From positions 1 to 17,628 of the forward strand of contig JANFOG010000024.1 in NCBI GenBank assembly GCA_024336345.1: 17,628 nt of DNA, read 5' to 3'. The translations under genes and the position numbers were made by a program. This document shows positions 1-10,230 of this stretch, in pieces. Below the pieces are notes generated by a model. It had not been told where the DNA came from, ran no database searches, and saw only the letters and a program-made list of their open reading frames with translations. The DNA is from Mariannaea sp. PMI_226. Taxonomy: Eukaryota; Ascomycota; Sordariomycetes; Hypocreales; Nectriaceae. Positions within the stretch are counted from its first letter, which is position 1, and each line of letters starts with the position of its first letter.

Positions 1-1
1 A

Positions 2-958
2 ACCGCATTTTAAATGAAGTTTGGATTATATAAATACCTTATTATACCCTTTAGACTTATTAATGTGCTAGCTATATTTTAATAAATGATTAATAATATA
101 TTATGTGAATACCTTAATATATTTATAATATACTATCTAGATAATATCTTAATCTTCTTAAATAATAAAGAAGAATATATAGAATATATTTATAAAGTAT
201 TATAAGTATTATAAAATATAAAGCTTTTAGTTGAACTAGAGAAAAGTTACTTCCACATTATAGAAATAGACTTCTTAGGATATTATATTTTCTATAATAA
301 AATAAAAATAGACCCTAAGAAAATATCAGCAGTTAAGGACTGGCTGGAATTAACAATAGTTAAGGAAGTATAAGCCTTTTTAGGATTTGCTAACTATTAT
401 TAAAAGTTCCTTAGGAATTTCGGAAAATTAGTAATACCCTTTATTAAATTAATTAAAAAAGATATTAAGTTTGAGTTTATTACTAAGGTCCAAACTGCCT
501 TCAAAAAAATCAAATAGTTAATACTTAATAAACCAATTCTCAAAATATTCAATCTATAAAAACTTATTAAATTAAAAACCAATATATTAGACTTTGCCCT
601 AAGAGCATAAATAGAATAATAAGATAATAATAATAAGTTATATTTAATAGCATTCTATTTATATAAACTGTATAAAGTAGAACTCAACTATCCTATCTAT
701 AATAAAGAATTCCTTATAATAATTAATATTTTTAAAGAATTTAAATATTATTTATTAGGAAGTTATTATTAAATAAAGGTTTTTATAAACTATAAAAACA
801 TTTTATATTTTGCTATAATATAAGAATTTAGCAAATGATAACTATAATATGTAGAAATCCTAGCAGAATTTGACTATATTATTATTTATATTAAAGGAAT
901 GGAAAACAGTAGAGCAGATGCTATTAGCCGGAGAACCAACCTTAATATAGGATAACCT
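2..958 (+). pseudogene. pol: Gypsy reverse transcriptase (C-terminal part) and RNase H
   Basis: One continuous frame with scattered stops. RT would copy the element RNA and RNase H would remove the RNA strand. Visible RT blocks are the PFRLINVLA stretch (family PFGLTNAPA), then YYLDNILIF at 131-154, which is the YxDD catalytic box with the second Asp now Asn (AAT at 143-145). These are followed by the FLGFANYY connection motif near 380-403. The RNase H part has TNILDFALRA (family TDASDFALGA, first Asp now Asn), then NKEFLIIINIFKEFKYYLLG, then YKNI (family HKNL) and the closing RADAISRR at about 912-935. The stops replace expected Gln, Arg and Trp codons. A 60-codon minus-strand open frame at 400-582 is only the antisense of this gene. 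Confidence 0.92.
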
Positions 959-1159
959 AAGATTAATAAATAACTTTTAAGTTATATAGATGTAGGACAT
1001 CTTAGATAGAAGTATATTATAGCAATTTGGAAAAAGACAACTAGGGAAGGAACACCTAAAGAAGGAATTGCTATATATAAAGTGGAATAGGGAAATCCAT
1101 TATTATAATAAATCTAGGAGTATAATAAATAATTATTAAATAATAAGAAAATAAATAAA

Positions 1160-2280
1160 TAATAAATATCTAAAGAACTAAGAGAATCACTTATTAGAGA
1201 AATATATAAATACCCACTCTATAGACATTAAGGATTATAAAAACCCTAAAATGAGTTAAAACAATATTCACATTTCCTAAGATTAAGAAAACTATTTAGA
1301 AAATTATATAAATATATATTATTTATACTAAAGCAAAGGCATAAAGATACAAACTATATAGAGAATTGTAATTACTATTAGTTATAGTGCAACTATGGGA
1401 TGTAATTATTATGGATTTTATTATGAAATTACCTCTATTATTAGACCTAACAATAGACGCCGCCTATAATAGCATTTTAGTTATTATTAATAGACTTATT
1501 AAATTCTTATATTTTATATTATATTAAGAAGTAATAGATATAGAATAATTTTTATATATTTTATAAGAAATATTATCAATATATATAGACTGCTAACTAA
1601 GATTATCTTAGATAGAGGACCACTATTCTTTTTAAATTTCTGGTAATGCTTGATGGACAGGATTGGCCTGAACTATAAGCTTATTATAATATATTAACCA
1701 CAAGTTAATAGACAAACCGAAAGGATGAATTAAATATTGGAAATATACCTTTAATGCTATATTAACTATAGATAAGATAATTGGGTTGAGAAGTTGCTAA
1801 TTGTATAGCTTATTTGGAATATTGCCTATAATGAAAGTATAAAGCTAACACTAGCTTATACTAACTTCAGATTCACCCCAGATGCCTATAGAATACCAAT
1901 AGAAAAAGGACCTATTGTACTAATAGCTATATTCAAAATAGATAAATTCAAAAATTTATATAAAGAACTATATATAGAACTTTCTTTTATATAAAACCAA
2001 TATAAGAAATATTATAATAAAAAAAGGTTAAAAGGACCAACCTTCTTGGAGGGAGATATAGTCCTTATTGCTATAAAAAATATTATAACCAAAAGACTAA
2101 ATTAAAAACTTAATTATAAGTATATTAGACTATACCCAATTAAGAAGAAAATCTCAGAAAATAATTATAAAATTAACTTACCTAAAGAAATTAAGATCTA
2201 TTTGATCTTTTATATTTCACTATTTAAAACTATTAATAAAAATATAATTATTATAAAAAAACAAACATTTAAAGCAGAAA
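1160..2280 (+). pseudogene. pol: Gypsy integrase, frameshifted
   Basis: Remains of the integrase that would insert the cDNA. The N-terminal HHCC zinc-binding region is visible as IYKYPLYRH at about 1201-1229 and YIIYTKAKA near 1316-1341. Expected His and Cys residues are now Tyr, as C-to-T and G-to-A would give. The catalytic triad survives: Asp in IIMDFIMKLP (GAT 1414-1416), Asp in IILDRGPLF (GAT 1611-1613) and Glu in RQTERMN (GAA 1719-1721). The second Asp and the Glu are exactly 36 codons apart, the classic D-35-E spacing. The first Asp is in a different frame, so an indel lies between 1416 and 1611. The segment around 2160-2230 (INLPKEIKIYLIFYISLFK) matches the GPY/F-side LPxSxKIHPVFHVSLL region of chromovirus integrases. 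It lies between RNase H and the chromodomain, as expected. Confidence 0.9.
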
Positions 2281-2294
2281 TTAATAGACCAAAA

Positions 2295-2423
2295 GAATAT
2301 AAAGTAAAATAAATACTTAATATAAGAAAGAAAAAAAGTAAAATTAAATATTTAGTAAAATGGAAAAAATATAAAGAAAATAAAAACTTATAGGAACTAT
2401 TGGAATACCTTATATACTCCTAA
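2295..2423 (+). pseudogene. Chromodomain at the C-terminus of Gypsy pol
   Basis: Chromodomains on Gypsy integrases steer insertion to methylated histone H3 in heterochromatin. The frame reads EYKVK, a stop where Glu or Gln is expected, ILNIRKKKSKIKYLVKWKK, then KENKNL, a TAG where the Trp of the family's NTWEP motif belongs, and ELLEYLIYS before TAA at 2421-2423. YLVKW matches the core strand of the domain. The TAG at 2391-2393 removes one aromatic-cage-side Trp. The last 14 bases overlap the 3' end of the antisense gene that follows. Confidence 0.88.
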
Positions 2424-3111
2424 TGGCTTTTGAAGAACTTTTATTAATAATGCCAGAATCTAAAGAGAAAGTAATATTATTAAAATTATAACCTAAGCCC
2501 AAAGATGACCAATCTACATTATCTAGAACACCTAAATAATGTAAATTACTTAAAGTATGCCGCTCATTGGAATTAAGAATAGAAAGGATTCTATCTTCCT
2601 TATCTAATTTAGCCATACCCCAAGCAAATAAATTAAAATCATGCTCCTTAACCTTTTTCCTTATTTTTTGTATATAAGCAAGATGATTTATAATAGTGGC
2701 CAAGGAGCTTTGCAATTCCGCTAGCTATTTATATAAAACCAAAATCTTCTTACCAGCCTCCTCTTCTTCTCATTCTAACTTTTTTTATTAATTAACCAGC
2801 TTGTTCACTATAAAGACAATCAGTAAGAATAATACATATAAGAAATAAGAAGAAGACCTATATAAAGAAGCCACTCTAATATTATCGCAAATATAACCAC
2901 ATTTAATATATTTAATATATTTATTTAATCGATTAATATTCTTTATTCTGCATTCCTTCTTGTATTTAAAATAGAATGTATATAGTCTATTAGTAGGATT
3001 GTTATTTAGTTTAGCAAAAGCAAAAAGAGAATTACGTTTAATAGTCTTATTGTCTTCTTTTGAGATCTTTTTAATTATTTGAGGCTTACGCTTAGAAATA
3101 TAGCCTGATAT
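2410..3111 (-). pseudogene. Antisense accessory gene of the Gypsy element (zinc-finger-like plus coiled coil)
   Basis: A 234-codon frame on the minus strand, convergent with pol and overlapping its last codons. It holds only four internal stop positions: two tandem TAA (2785-2790), TGA (2770-2772) and TAG (2725-2727). The first codon is now ATA (3109-3111), probably a former ATG. The N-terminal part is basic (SKRKPQIIKK), followed by a Cys-containing stretch (KKECR, KCGYICDN) that may be a degenerate zinc finger. The middle is Lys/Glu-rich coiled coil (KKLE, EEEEAGKKI, LAELQSSLATI). The C-terminus has the signature DNVDWSSLGLG. From memory, an antisense frame with a coiled coil and an xxDWxxLGLG tail recurs downstream of pol in ascomycete Gypsy elements; its function is unknown. 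The stretch 2410-2715 is still stop-free (101 codons), opening at a TTG. Confidence 0.75.
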
Positions 3112-3154
3112 AATTATTAGCTTAATATTGTAAATATTAAGAAATTTAAATTAG

Positions 3155-3290
3155 GCTAATTAATAAGAAATTTGAAATAGGCCTATTTATTGGCCTTAAG
3201 GACAAGACCTTCGGAGGGGAGACATTATATTATATCTTAATTAGCCTTAGATTATATGCACTTAGCCTTACAAATTTCTTATTAATTAGC
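3155..3290. repeat. Perfect 20-bp inverted repeat flanking the polypurine tract
   Basis: The 20 bases at 3155-3174 are the exact reverse complement of 3271-3290, with a 96-base spacer holding the polypurine tract and presumed LTR start. Next to the left arm is an imperfect direct duplication of about 23-27 bp (3139-3161 and 3166-3188, both beginning AAGAAATTT and running through AGGC). One module therefore occurs twice in direct and once in inverted orientation. Confidence 0.85.
3213..3222 (+). promoter_or_regulatory. Polypurine tract, plus-strand primer site
   Basis: GGAGGGGAGA lies just after the antisense gene in AT-rich surroundings. Polypurine tracts prime plus-strand DNA synthesis and sit immediately before the 3' LTR of Gypsy elements, which is where this one is. 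Confidence 0.7.
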
Positions 3291-3656
3291 AATAGATTAT
3301 GATTTTAAACTATAATCTAGAAATTAGATTATAATTTATTTTATAATCTAATACTATAGATTATAATTCCAAATTGTAATTTAAAAATAAAAATCCAATA
3401 GAGTTCGTTTAGGTTTGGTATTAAACCTTTGCGAACTTAGGATAGTAGTTAGTATATAAACCCTATCTATTCCCTAGATAGCCTACTTAGCTACTTAGCT
3501 TTTAATATAATTTAATTACCACAATCTATTTATATATTATTAGATATAATATTTAAAGTGATTCTTTTGCTATTATTTAGTATAATGCTCCAATCTTTCT
3601 GCTAATATAAACCTATTGCGACCTGGTTTATCCCTTGGGAACCGATTAGACCATTA
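3223..3656 (+). repeat. Probable 3' LTR of the Gypsy element
   Basis: The stretch after the polypurine tract has LTR-like content: AT-rich palindromic AGATTATAAT motifs at 3290-3370, a GC-containing hairpin at 3402-3437, and a TATA-like box AGTATATAAA at 3451-3460. It then carries a short repeated CTACTTAG motif and a relatively GC-rich tail (3616-3656). The 5' LTR is outside the window, so the two cannot be compared. Both boundaries are estimates from the polypurine tract and the drop in GC-containing motifs. Confidence 0.55.
3402..3437. promoter_or_regulatory. LTR hairpin with surviving CpG
   Basis: AGTTCG pairs with CGAACT and, three bases further in, AGGTTT pairs with AAACCT around a GGTATT loop, giving a 36-nt two-step hairpin just upstream of the TATA-like box. 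It keeps CpG dinucleotides that are rare elsewhere in the window. It may be a promoter element or an RNA structure of the LTR; the role is inferred only from position. Confidence 0.6.
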
Positions 3657-4190
3657 TACCTACTTCTTTACTATTGCCTTTTATAATTCTTTAGATTTAG
3701 CTAATTAAGCTAAAGTTAGGCCTATTATAACTATAAATTATTTAAAAATAATATAAAAATACTTTTAAACATTTACTAAATAATTTACCTTATTTATTAA
3801 CTTAATAAATTAATTAAATATAATCCCTATAATAATAATTATAGGGGTAATATATACTTTAGGCACCTAACTCTTAATATTAATAATTATATTCTTAAGC
3901 CTCTAGAGCTTATTCTTTTAAAAATTATAATTAATATTAAAAACCTACTATAAAATAAAATTAGATTTATATTTATCCCTTTTTACTAAAAAGTAATTAT
4001 TAATATTTATATTAAGGCTTTTATAATAAATAATAAAAATATATAAATCTTATATTATTTAATATAATAATATATTTACTAATTATTATATCTTTAATTT
4101 ATTAATAATATAAATTTAATATAATATTAAAATAGAAATTTATTAAATTAATTTTAATAAAGATTAGCTATTTTATTATAATATATTTAT
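3657..4190. other. Gene-free AT-rich stretch with two short hairpins
   Basis: No coding frame could be supported here. Two inverted repeats contain G/C. At 3696-3714, TTTAGCT and AGCTAAA enclose a 5-base loop. At 3825-3846, CCCTATAAT and ATTATAGGG enclose a 4-base loop. The rest looks like unrecognisable RIP-degraded repeat. Confidence 0.6.
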
Positions 4191-4455
4191 ATAATATATA
4201 TAAAATAAGAGAGGGCCTATATTTAATCTATATAAATAGTAAATAAGTCCTCTATAAGAATAATATCTTTAATATTTACTTTTTTTCTTTTCTATAAATA
4301 GATTAATAATATATTAATTAAAAAAAAAATTATATATATAAAAAGTTTTTAATATTATAGCTCTTATTATTATTTAAGGGAATAGAATTAGGCTTATAAT
4401 AAAAATTATTTTAAAATATTAATAAGCTTATAATAAATAGAAAAAGATAAAATAT

Positions 4456-4456
4456 A

Positions 4457-4507
<51 letters not shown>

Positions 4508-5360
4508 TTATTATTATTTTAATAAATAGAATTAAATTAGTAAAAAGGGGGAGTTAGTAAATAAGATTAAAAATATAATAATAAATCTATAATAAAAGCA
4601 TAATAAAAATATATTATTATTAAAGATTAAGCTAAATTATTATTCTCTTTATTATTATTAATAATGGAAAATCAATTAGTTAAATTATAAATATATAAGT
4701 AAATTGGGCCTACCTTAAGAATGAGGTATATATAATTAAAGATTAATTAGCTATAATAAATTAATAATAATAAAAAAATATAAAATATAAAAATTTATTT
4801 AAAAAGATATTTTATAAAATAGCTAAATTAATATAATAAATCTAAATAAAAGGTAAAATAATTAATATATAAAACTTAATAAAGAAAAAAAAAGAAAAAA
4901 AAAGGAAAAATAAAAAAATATTAATTAATATTTTAAATAATAATAAATTAATATAATTAATAATATTGGCTATTAATCTATATATTATTAGATATAATTA
5001 TTAAATAAATAAAATCTATATTAGGCCTATTTATAGGAAATTAAAAGAATATAAAATAAATAAGAAAATAAAGAAATAATATAAAAAGTATTAAATTTAA
5101 TATAAATATATAATAAATATATAATATTATTATATAAAGGGAATAATAAACCCTCATTAGTTTGCTAATTATAAAATAATATATAATTCTAGCTTTAATT
5201 ATAGAGTAAAACTTAAACCTATAGAGTTAGTATATAAGGCTTATATTAAGCCTACTTAAAAAGGATAGAGGTTTTCCTTTAGCTTTAGTTAATATAATTT
5301 TTCTACTATTTATATAATATAAAAGTATTATTTATTTATATAAATTTATAAAATATTATT
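4456..5360 (+). repeat. Dispersed repeat family, copy A
   Basis: About 0.9 kb closely related to 6350-7222 (same strand) and to the reverse complement of 10231-11085. Shared landmarks in order are an ATT microsatellite, a TTTTAATAAATA block, a GGGGG-AGTTAGTAAATAAGATT-like block, a purine-rich run (4881-4919), and a tail with GAGGTTTTCCT then CTTTAGTTAATATA. The copies differ mostly by C/T and A/G plus small indels. It could be an LTR or a non-autonomous element. The tail has TATA-like sequence but no clear TG...CA ends were found. Confidence 0.8.
4458..4516. repeat. ATT microsatellite at the edge of repeat copy A
   Basis: Nearly pure (ATT)n with a single CTT interruption near 4506. The equivalent site in copy B is about 100 bp long and in copy C about 38 bp. 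Confidence 0.9.
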
Positions 5361-5710
5361 AAATAAATAAATAATATAATTTATTAAATTAAATATATTA
5401 ATAAAATTAAATTATAATAATAATATTAATTTATTTTAGCTTTATATTATTTATATAATTTTAATAATTATAATTAATATTAATTTTATAAATCTTTTTT
5501 TTTATTATTTATTTAGCTGTTTAAAAAAAATCCCTTTATTTTTATTTCAATTATAATATATTTTATTATTATAATTTTAATAATCTTTTTTAATATATTT
5601 AATAATAATATTAAGTTTTAATTAATTATTATATATTATATTTTTAGGATTTTATTTAGTTTTAAAATAATTAATATATTTATATTATAAAAATAATTTA
5701 GAAAATAATT
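5361..5710. other. Gene-free AT-rich stretch between repeat copies
   Basis: Almost entirely A and T with very few G or C. No coding frame, hairpin with G/C, or match to other parts of the window was recognised. Confidence 0.5.
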
Positions 5711-5850
5711 TATAATAATATTAATATTTATTAATTTTATAATAATATTAATATTTATTAATTTTATAATAATATTAATATTTATTAATTTTATAATAAT
5801 ATTAATATTTATTAATTTTATAATAATATTAATATTTATTAATTTTATAA
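5711..5850. repeat. 27-bp tandem array
   Basis: About five near-identical units of 27 bp. The word ATTTTAT recurs at 5734, 5761, 5788, 5815 (as ATTTTA) and 5842, always 27 apart. Units carry ATAATAATATTAATATTTAT. It lies between repeat copies A and B and has no coding potential. Confidence 0.92.
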
Positions 5851-5984
5851 AGAAAATTATAAATAATTTTTTATAAACTTTTAGAAAATTAGCTAAAATA
5901 TTATCTTCTTTTATAGCTTTTTATAATTAAATATTCTTTAATATATTTATTATTTTTTAAATATTAATTTAAGTTTATATTAGG

Positions 5985-6036
5985 CCCTCCTTTAGGGAGG
6001 GTTATAAGGGGAGGTCTAATTCTTTAGGATCTAAAG
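5985..6036. other. Pair of GC-containing hairpins
   Basis: CCCTCC (5985-5990) pairs with GGAGGG (5996-6001) across a 5-base loop. CTTTAG (6022-6027) pairs with CTAAAG (6031-6036) across GAT. A further GGGGAGG lies between them. This is the only G/C-rich patch in 5.4-6.3 kb. Role unknown. Confidence 0.6.
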
Positions 6037-6349
6037 GATTAATATTTAATTAGGATTATAAAAAGAATTATTATATAAAGGTTTTTACTTTTTTTTTATA
6101 AATTATAATAGATTATAAATTAGGTTTATTTAAAGGTAAAATTTATAATAATTTTAATATAATATTATTATAAAATTAGGCCTAATATTCTAATTTCCAA
6201 AATCTAATTAAGCTAGATTTTAATATATTTATTAAGATTTTCCTTTAGACTATATAGTATATATTAATTATATATTAATTTTAATATATATTAATTTTAA
6301 AAAAAAATTATTAATTTATTAGGCTTTTAATATATTAAAATTATCTTTA

Positions 6350-6431
<82 letters not shown>

Positions 6432-7222
6432 TATTATTATTATTATTATTTTAATAAATAAAATTAAATTAATAAAAATGGGGAATTAGTAAATAAGATT
6501 AAAAATATAATAATAAATTTATAATAAAAATATAATAAAAATATATTATTATTAAAAATTAAATTAGGCTATTATTCTTTTTATTATTATTAATAATAGA
6601 AAATTAATTAATTATAATAAATTAATAATAATGAGAAAATATAAAATATAAAGATTTATTTAAAAAAAATATTTTATAAAATAATTAAATTAATATAATA
6701 AATTTAAATAAAAAACATAATAATTAATATATAAATTTTAATAAAAAAGAAAAAAAAGAAAAAAGAAAGAAATCTTAATTAATATTTTAAATAATAATAA
6801 ATTAATATAATAAGCAATTTTAGCTTTTAATCTATATCTTGCTAGATATAATTATTAAATAAATAAAATCTATATTAAGCTTATTTATAGAAAGTTAAGA
6901 AAATATAAAATAAATAAAAAAATAAAAAAATAAAAAAATAATATAAAAGATATAAAATTTAATATTAATATATAATAAATATATAATATTGCTATATAAA
7001 GGGAGTAGTAAATTTTTATTAGCCTACTAACTATAAAATAATATATAATTCTAACTCTAATTATGAAGCAAAACTTAAACCTATAAAGCCAATATATAGG
7101 GCTTGCACCATACCTGCCTAGAAAGAATAGAGGTTTTCCTCTAGCTTTAATTAATATAGTTTTTTTACTATCTATATAATATTGAAATACTATCTATTTA
7201 TATAAATTTATAAAATATTATT
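6350..7222 (+). repeat. Dispersed repeat family, copy B
   Basis: Direct copy of 4456-5360 with the same landmark order: ATT microsatellite at 6352-6451, then a TTTTAATAAATAAAATTAAATT block, the purine run near 6745-6770, and the GAGGTTTTCCTCTAG tail at 7128-7145. A roughly 22-base segment of copy A near 4695-4735 (CCTTAAGAATGAGG) is missing here. Copies A and B are direct repeats about 1 kb apart, so they could be an LTR pair of a short non-autonomous element or two independent insertions. No target-site duplication was identified. Confidence 0.8.
6352..6451. repeat. ATT microsatellite at the edge of repeat copy B
   Basis: About 33 units of ATT with one ACTATT variant near 6427. It is the longest of the three family microsatellites. 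Confidence 0.93.
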
Positions 7223-8869
7223 AAATTAATAAAATATAAATAAATTATAAATAAATATTATTTTAAAAAATAAATTTATAGAAGATTATATATATTATAT
7301 AAAATATTTAAAGAAAAATTAATATAAAATTATTTAATTATATTTTATAATCTTAATAAAATATATTTATAATATATATAAAAATTATAAAAATATAAAA
7401 AAAGCTAATTTTATAATATATATATATTAACTTTTGTTTTAAAAGATTATTTAAAATAAAATAAATAAATATTATAAATTAGGTTTTATTTTTCTTCTAT
7501 ATTATTTAATAGATTGCCCCTTTATGCCTTTTACTAGAGGCTCTTTAAGATTTTTAATTTTAAGCTAAATAGCCTTAAGGTATATATTAAATATATATTT
7601 AATAAGTTCTCCCTTTTTTAATAATTATTTAGATTTTATTATTATTATTTTAGTTATTTAATTAATTTTTTTAAAAGGAATTTTTATATTTTATTTTTAA
7701 TTTTTAATTTTTATATTTTTATATACCATTAGATAGCTTTTATTTAATTTTATTAAGAAATAAAAGGTAAATTCTTAATAATTAAATTAAATTTATTTTT
7801 TTATTTTTTTATAATCTATTTCTTTTTTATAATTTATTATTTTCTAATTTTATTTATAATTTTATATTATACTTTTATCCTCTTTTTATAATAAAATTAT
7901 TATATTTTTCAATAACCTATTATATATTTATTATATTTTTTTTATAATCTATTAATTATATTTTATTAATTAGCCTTATTATCTAATTATATAATAAGTT
8001 TTCTTTATATTTCTTTTTTATGTTTATTTATTTTAATTTTCTATTTTAGATTATTATTTTTTAAATTAAATATTAATAAATATTTATCTTTTTTTAATTC
8101 TAAATTATTTATATTTTAAGAAAATTAATATAAAATATATTATAAATTTATAAATATTTCTCTAATGAAGCTATTCTATATATTTACTTTTTAATAGCCT
8201 TAAGCATTTTAAAATGAACTAATATAATAAAATATAGTTTTCCTTTCTTTTTTTTTAATTCTAAATTTCTTATTAATAAGCTTATTAGATTATCTCTTTA
8301 TAATTATAATAATATATATATATCATTATAATATTTTACCTATATATTAATAATTCTTAATTAGGTTTTCTTTATTATTTTTTAAAAATCTTATAATTAT
8401 TTTATTTATATATATATTTTAAATATTTTAACTTATTTAAATATAATTGCCTTCTTTATATAAAAATTAGGTTTATAATTATATATAATATTATTAATAA
8501 AAATCTCTATAATTATATTTTTATATTCTTATATATAAATTATATTACATAAAATAGGGCTATAATAGGCATTATTACTAAATGTCATTAGATGTATTAT
8601 AATATAAAATGAGGTATAAGATAAGGTATATTATAAATAAAGAGTTAAATAGAAAGTTAAATTAATAAAGAAAGTATTTATTTAATAAATATAAGATAAG
8701 ATAGTAAAAGGGCTTATTACTTTAATTAGGTATTAGAAAAATAAGGAAATAAGCTTTTCCCTTTTAATTATAAAGTTACCTACTAAATTAATAATAATTA
8801 TATTTATTAATTAATATATTATAATTATTAACTATATTATTAACTATTTTATTACTTATTATATTAACC
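7223..8869. other. Long gene-free AT-rich stretch
   Basis: No coding frame could be supported on either strand. About 50 bp at 7452-7502 (around TATAAATTAGGTTTTATTTTTCTTCTAT) resembles the reverse complement of 11112-11165, beside repeat copy C, so this may be a detached end of the same family. Small patches with retained G/C occur at 7513-7550 and 8557-8620. The rest is unrecognisable. Confidence 0.5.
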
Positions 8870-9370
8870 CTATTAATATAACCCTCATTAACATTCTAAT
8901 TAAATACCCTATCTATTTTCATAATTTTATTTAATTAGACCTTATAATTTATTTTCTTATAAATACACTAACTATTAGCTTAATATTCTCCCTTTTATAT
9001 AGGAGGAATTATAAGTCTTATTAAACAATTTTATAACTTATATTAAGAACTATTCTATTAATTACTTAAAAATTACTAATTTTTTTATATTATTAAATTT
9101 TAATAAAATCCTTTTAGTAATATTAAATAAAGAATAAATTAGCTTAAATTAGCTTAATAATTATTATATAATTTTATTATTAATATATTAATTAAAAGAC
9201 TTATAATATACTATTTTATTATTATTAAAAACACTTATATTAAAAGCCTTAATAATACCTTAATATTAATTTATATTATAAATAAATAGGTTTATTATTA
9301 TTTCTTTAATTTTAATTTTATTAAGTTAAACTTAATCTATATATATAATTAAACCTTTTAATTTAAATAG
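8870..9370 (-). repeat. Second dispersed repeat family, copy 1
   Basis: Homologous to 17150-17628 in the same orientation. Shared words include TTAATTAAATACC, a TTTTATATAGGAGGAATTATAA-like block, AATAAAGAATAAATTA, and TATAATATACTATT followed by TATTATTATTAAAAA. The copies differ substantially but almost without indels. Copy 1 continues beyond 9370, where copy 2 is cut by the window end. Confidence 0.82.
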
Positions 9371-9615
9371 TAATTTATAATATGCACTTCTATATAAAAA
9401 TCTATTATAAGAGAATCTTATACTAATAAAAGGCTTATAATAATAGTTTAATACATTTTCTATTTAATTTAATATATTTTCTAGATAATAAATTATATTT
9501 ATAGGACTTAAATTATAAGGTTTTTAATAATTATTTTAATAAATTATATTAATCTAAATTATACTTTCTTTTAATAATTTATTTAACAAATAATATAAAG
9601 ATTATAATTATATTA
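8890..9615 (-). pseudogene. Decayed coding frame of unknown family (copy 1)
   Basis: A minus-strand frame that stays in register for about 240 codons, with stops mostly where Gln or Arg codons would be expected. Recognisable stretches are SLYYLLNKLLKES at the upstream end, SPINIIYYLENIL, YYKPFISIRFSYNRFLYRSA, GLIIYID, FKLIYSLFNITKRILLK and KTYNSSYIKGRILS. I do not recognise the family. The main support is the second copy at 17150-17628, which reads as the same protein (for instance FKLIYSLF and YNFPFIKRGILS) with only one in-frame 3-base indel. The caution is that AT-rich random sequence also gives Ile, Asn, Lys, Leu and Tyr-rich peptides, and stop density is only slightly below chance. It is probably a RIP-degraded transposon protein. 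Confidence 0.45.
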
Positions 9616-10230
9616 ATATTAATTTACTTAATTAATAATTTAACTTTTTTTTAAAATATTAAATTTAATAAAAATAATAATATATAAATATATAAAGATT
9701 TAAATTATAAAATAAATATAAATATAATTAAATTTATTAAATTAAAATAATAAAAAAAACATATTATTTTTAAAATTATTAAAATTATCTTATTTAATAC
9801 TTTTATTATTTATTATAATAAAGATAAATATATTAATAAAAGAATTAGTTTAGAAAAATAGTAAATTATAATAAAAAGTGCTATTTATATAATAATTAGC
9901 CTAATAGCCCTAACCCTATTATTATTAAATATTTAATTTTCATAATTATTTAAAAGTTTATTATAATAAAGTAAAATTAATAAAATAGAAATAGGTTTTT
10001 AATAAAGATATTAAAGAGATATTTAAAATATATTATAATTAGATTTTTTTATTTATATTTAGATATCTTTAATTAAAAAAGAGATTTTAATTAAATAAAA
10101 AGAGATATTTATTAATAAAATATAAATTTATTTATTAATTTAATTTATAATAATATTGTTAAGAAAAATAAAAAAAAAAATAAAGCTAATTTAATTTAAT
10201 ATAATAAATAAAAAAAAACCTAAATTTAAT
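9616..10230. other. Gene-free AT-rich stretch
   Basis: No supported gene. Contains CCCTAACCCTATT at 9908-9920, which looks telomere-like but is a single short occurrence, and purine-rich runs near 10165-10220. Confidence 0.5.

Larger units (their letters stand above)
1..3656 (+). mobile_element. Ty3/Gypsy chromovirus, 3' half, RIP-decayed
   Basis: Plus-strand remains of a fungal LTR retrotransposon of the chromodomain-bearing Gypsy class. In order it holds the end of reverse transcriptase, RNase H, integrase, a chromodomain, an antisense accessory gene, a polypurine tract and a probable 3' LTR. Gag, protease, most of RT and the 5' LTR lie beyond the left edge. The reading frame changes between domains (RT in frame 2, first integrase Asp in frame 1, second Asp and Glu in frame 3), so there are indels as well as point mutations. 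Nearly all in-frame stops sit where Gln, Arg or Trp is expected, as RIP would produce. The domain order integrase then chromodomain is diagnostic; the exact LTR limits are not certain. Confidence 0.93.

Noticed and set aside
400..582. 60-codon open frame on the minus strand
   Set aside because: It is the antisense of the reverse-transcriptase connection region, whose plus frame carries clear family motifs; the peptide itself is not recognisable.
7560..8560. Minus-strand peptide fragments that look protein-like
   Set aside because: They are Ile/Asn/Lys/Tyr-rich runs expected from AT-rich DNA, with no second copy to test frame conservation.
9908..9920. CCCTAACCCTATT, resembling the telomere repeat
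   Set aside because: Only two partial units, no array, and similar TAACCC words occur at other places (8873, 8879, 17149) as parts of repeats.
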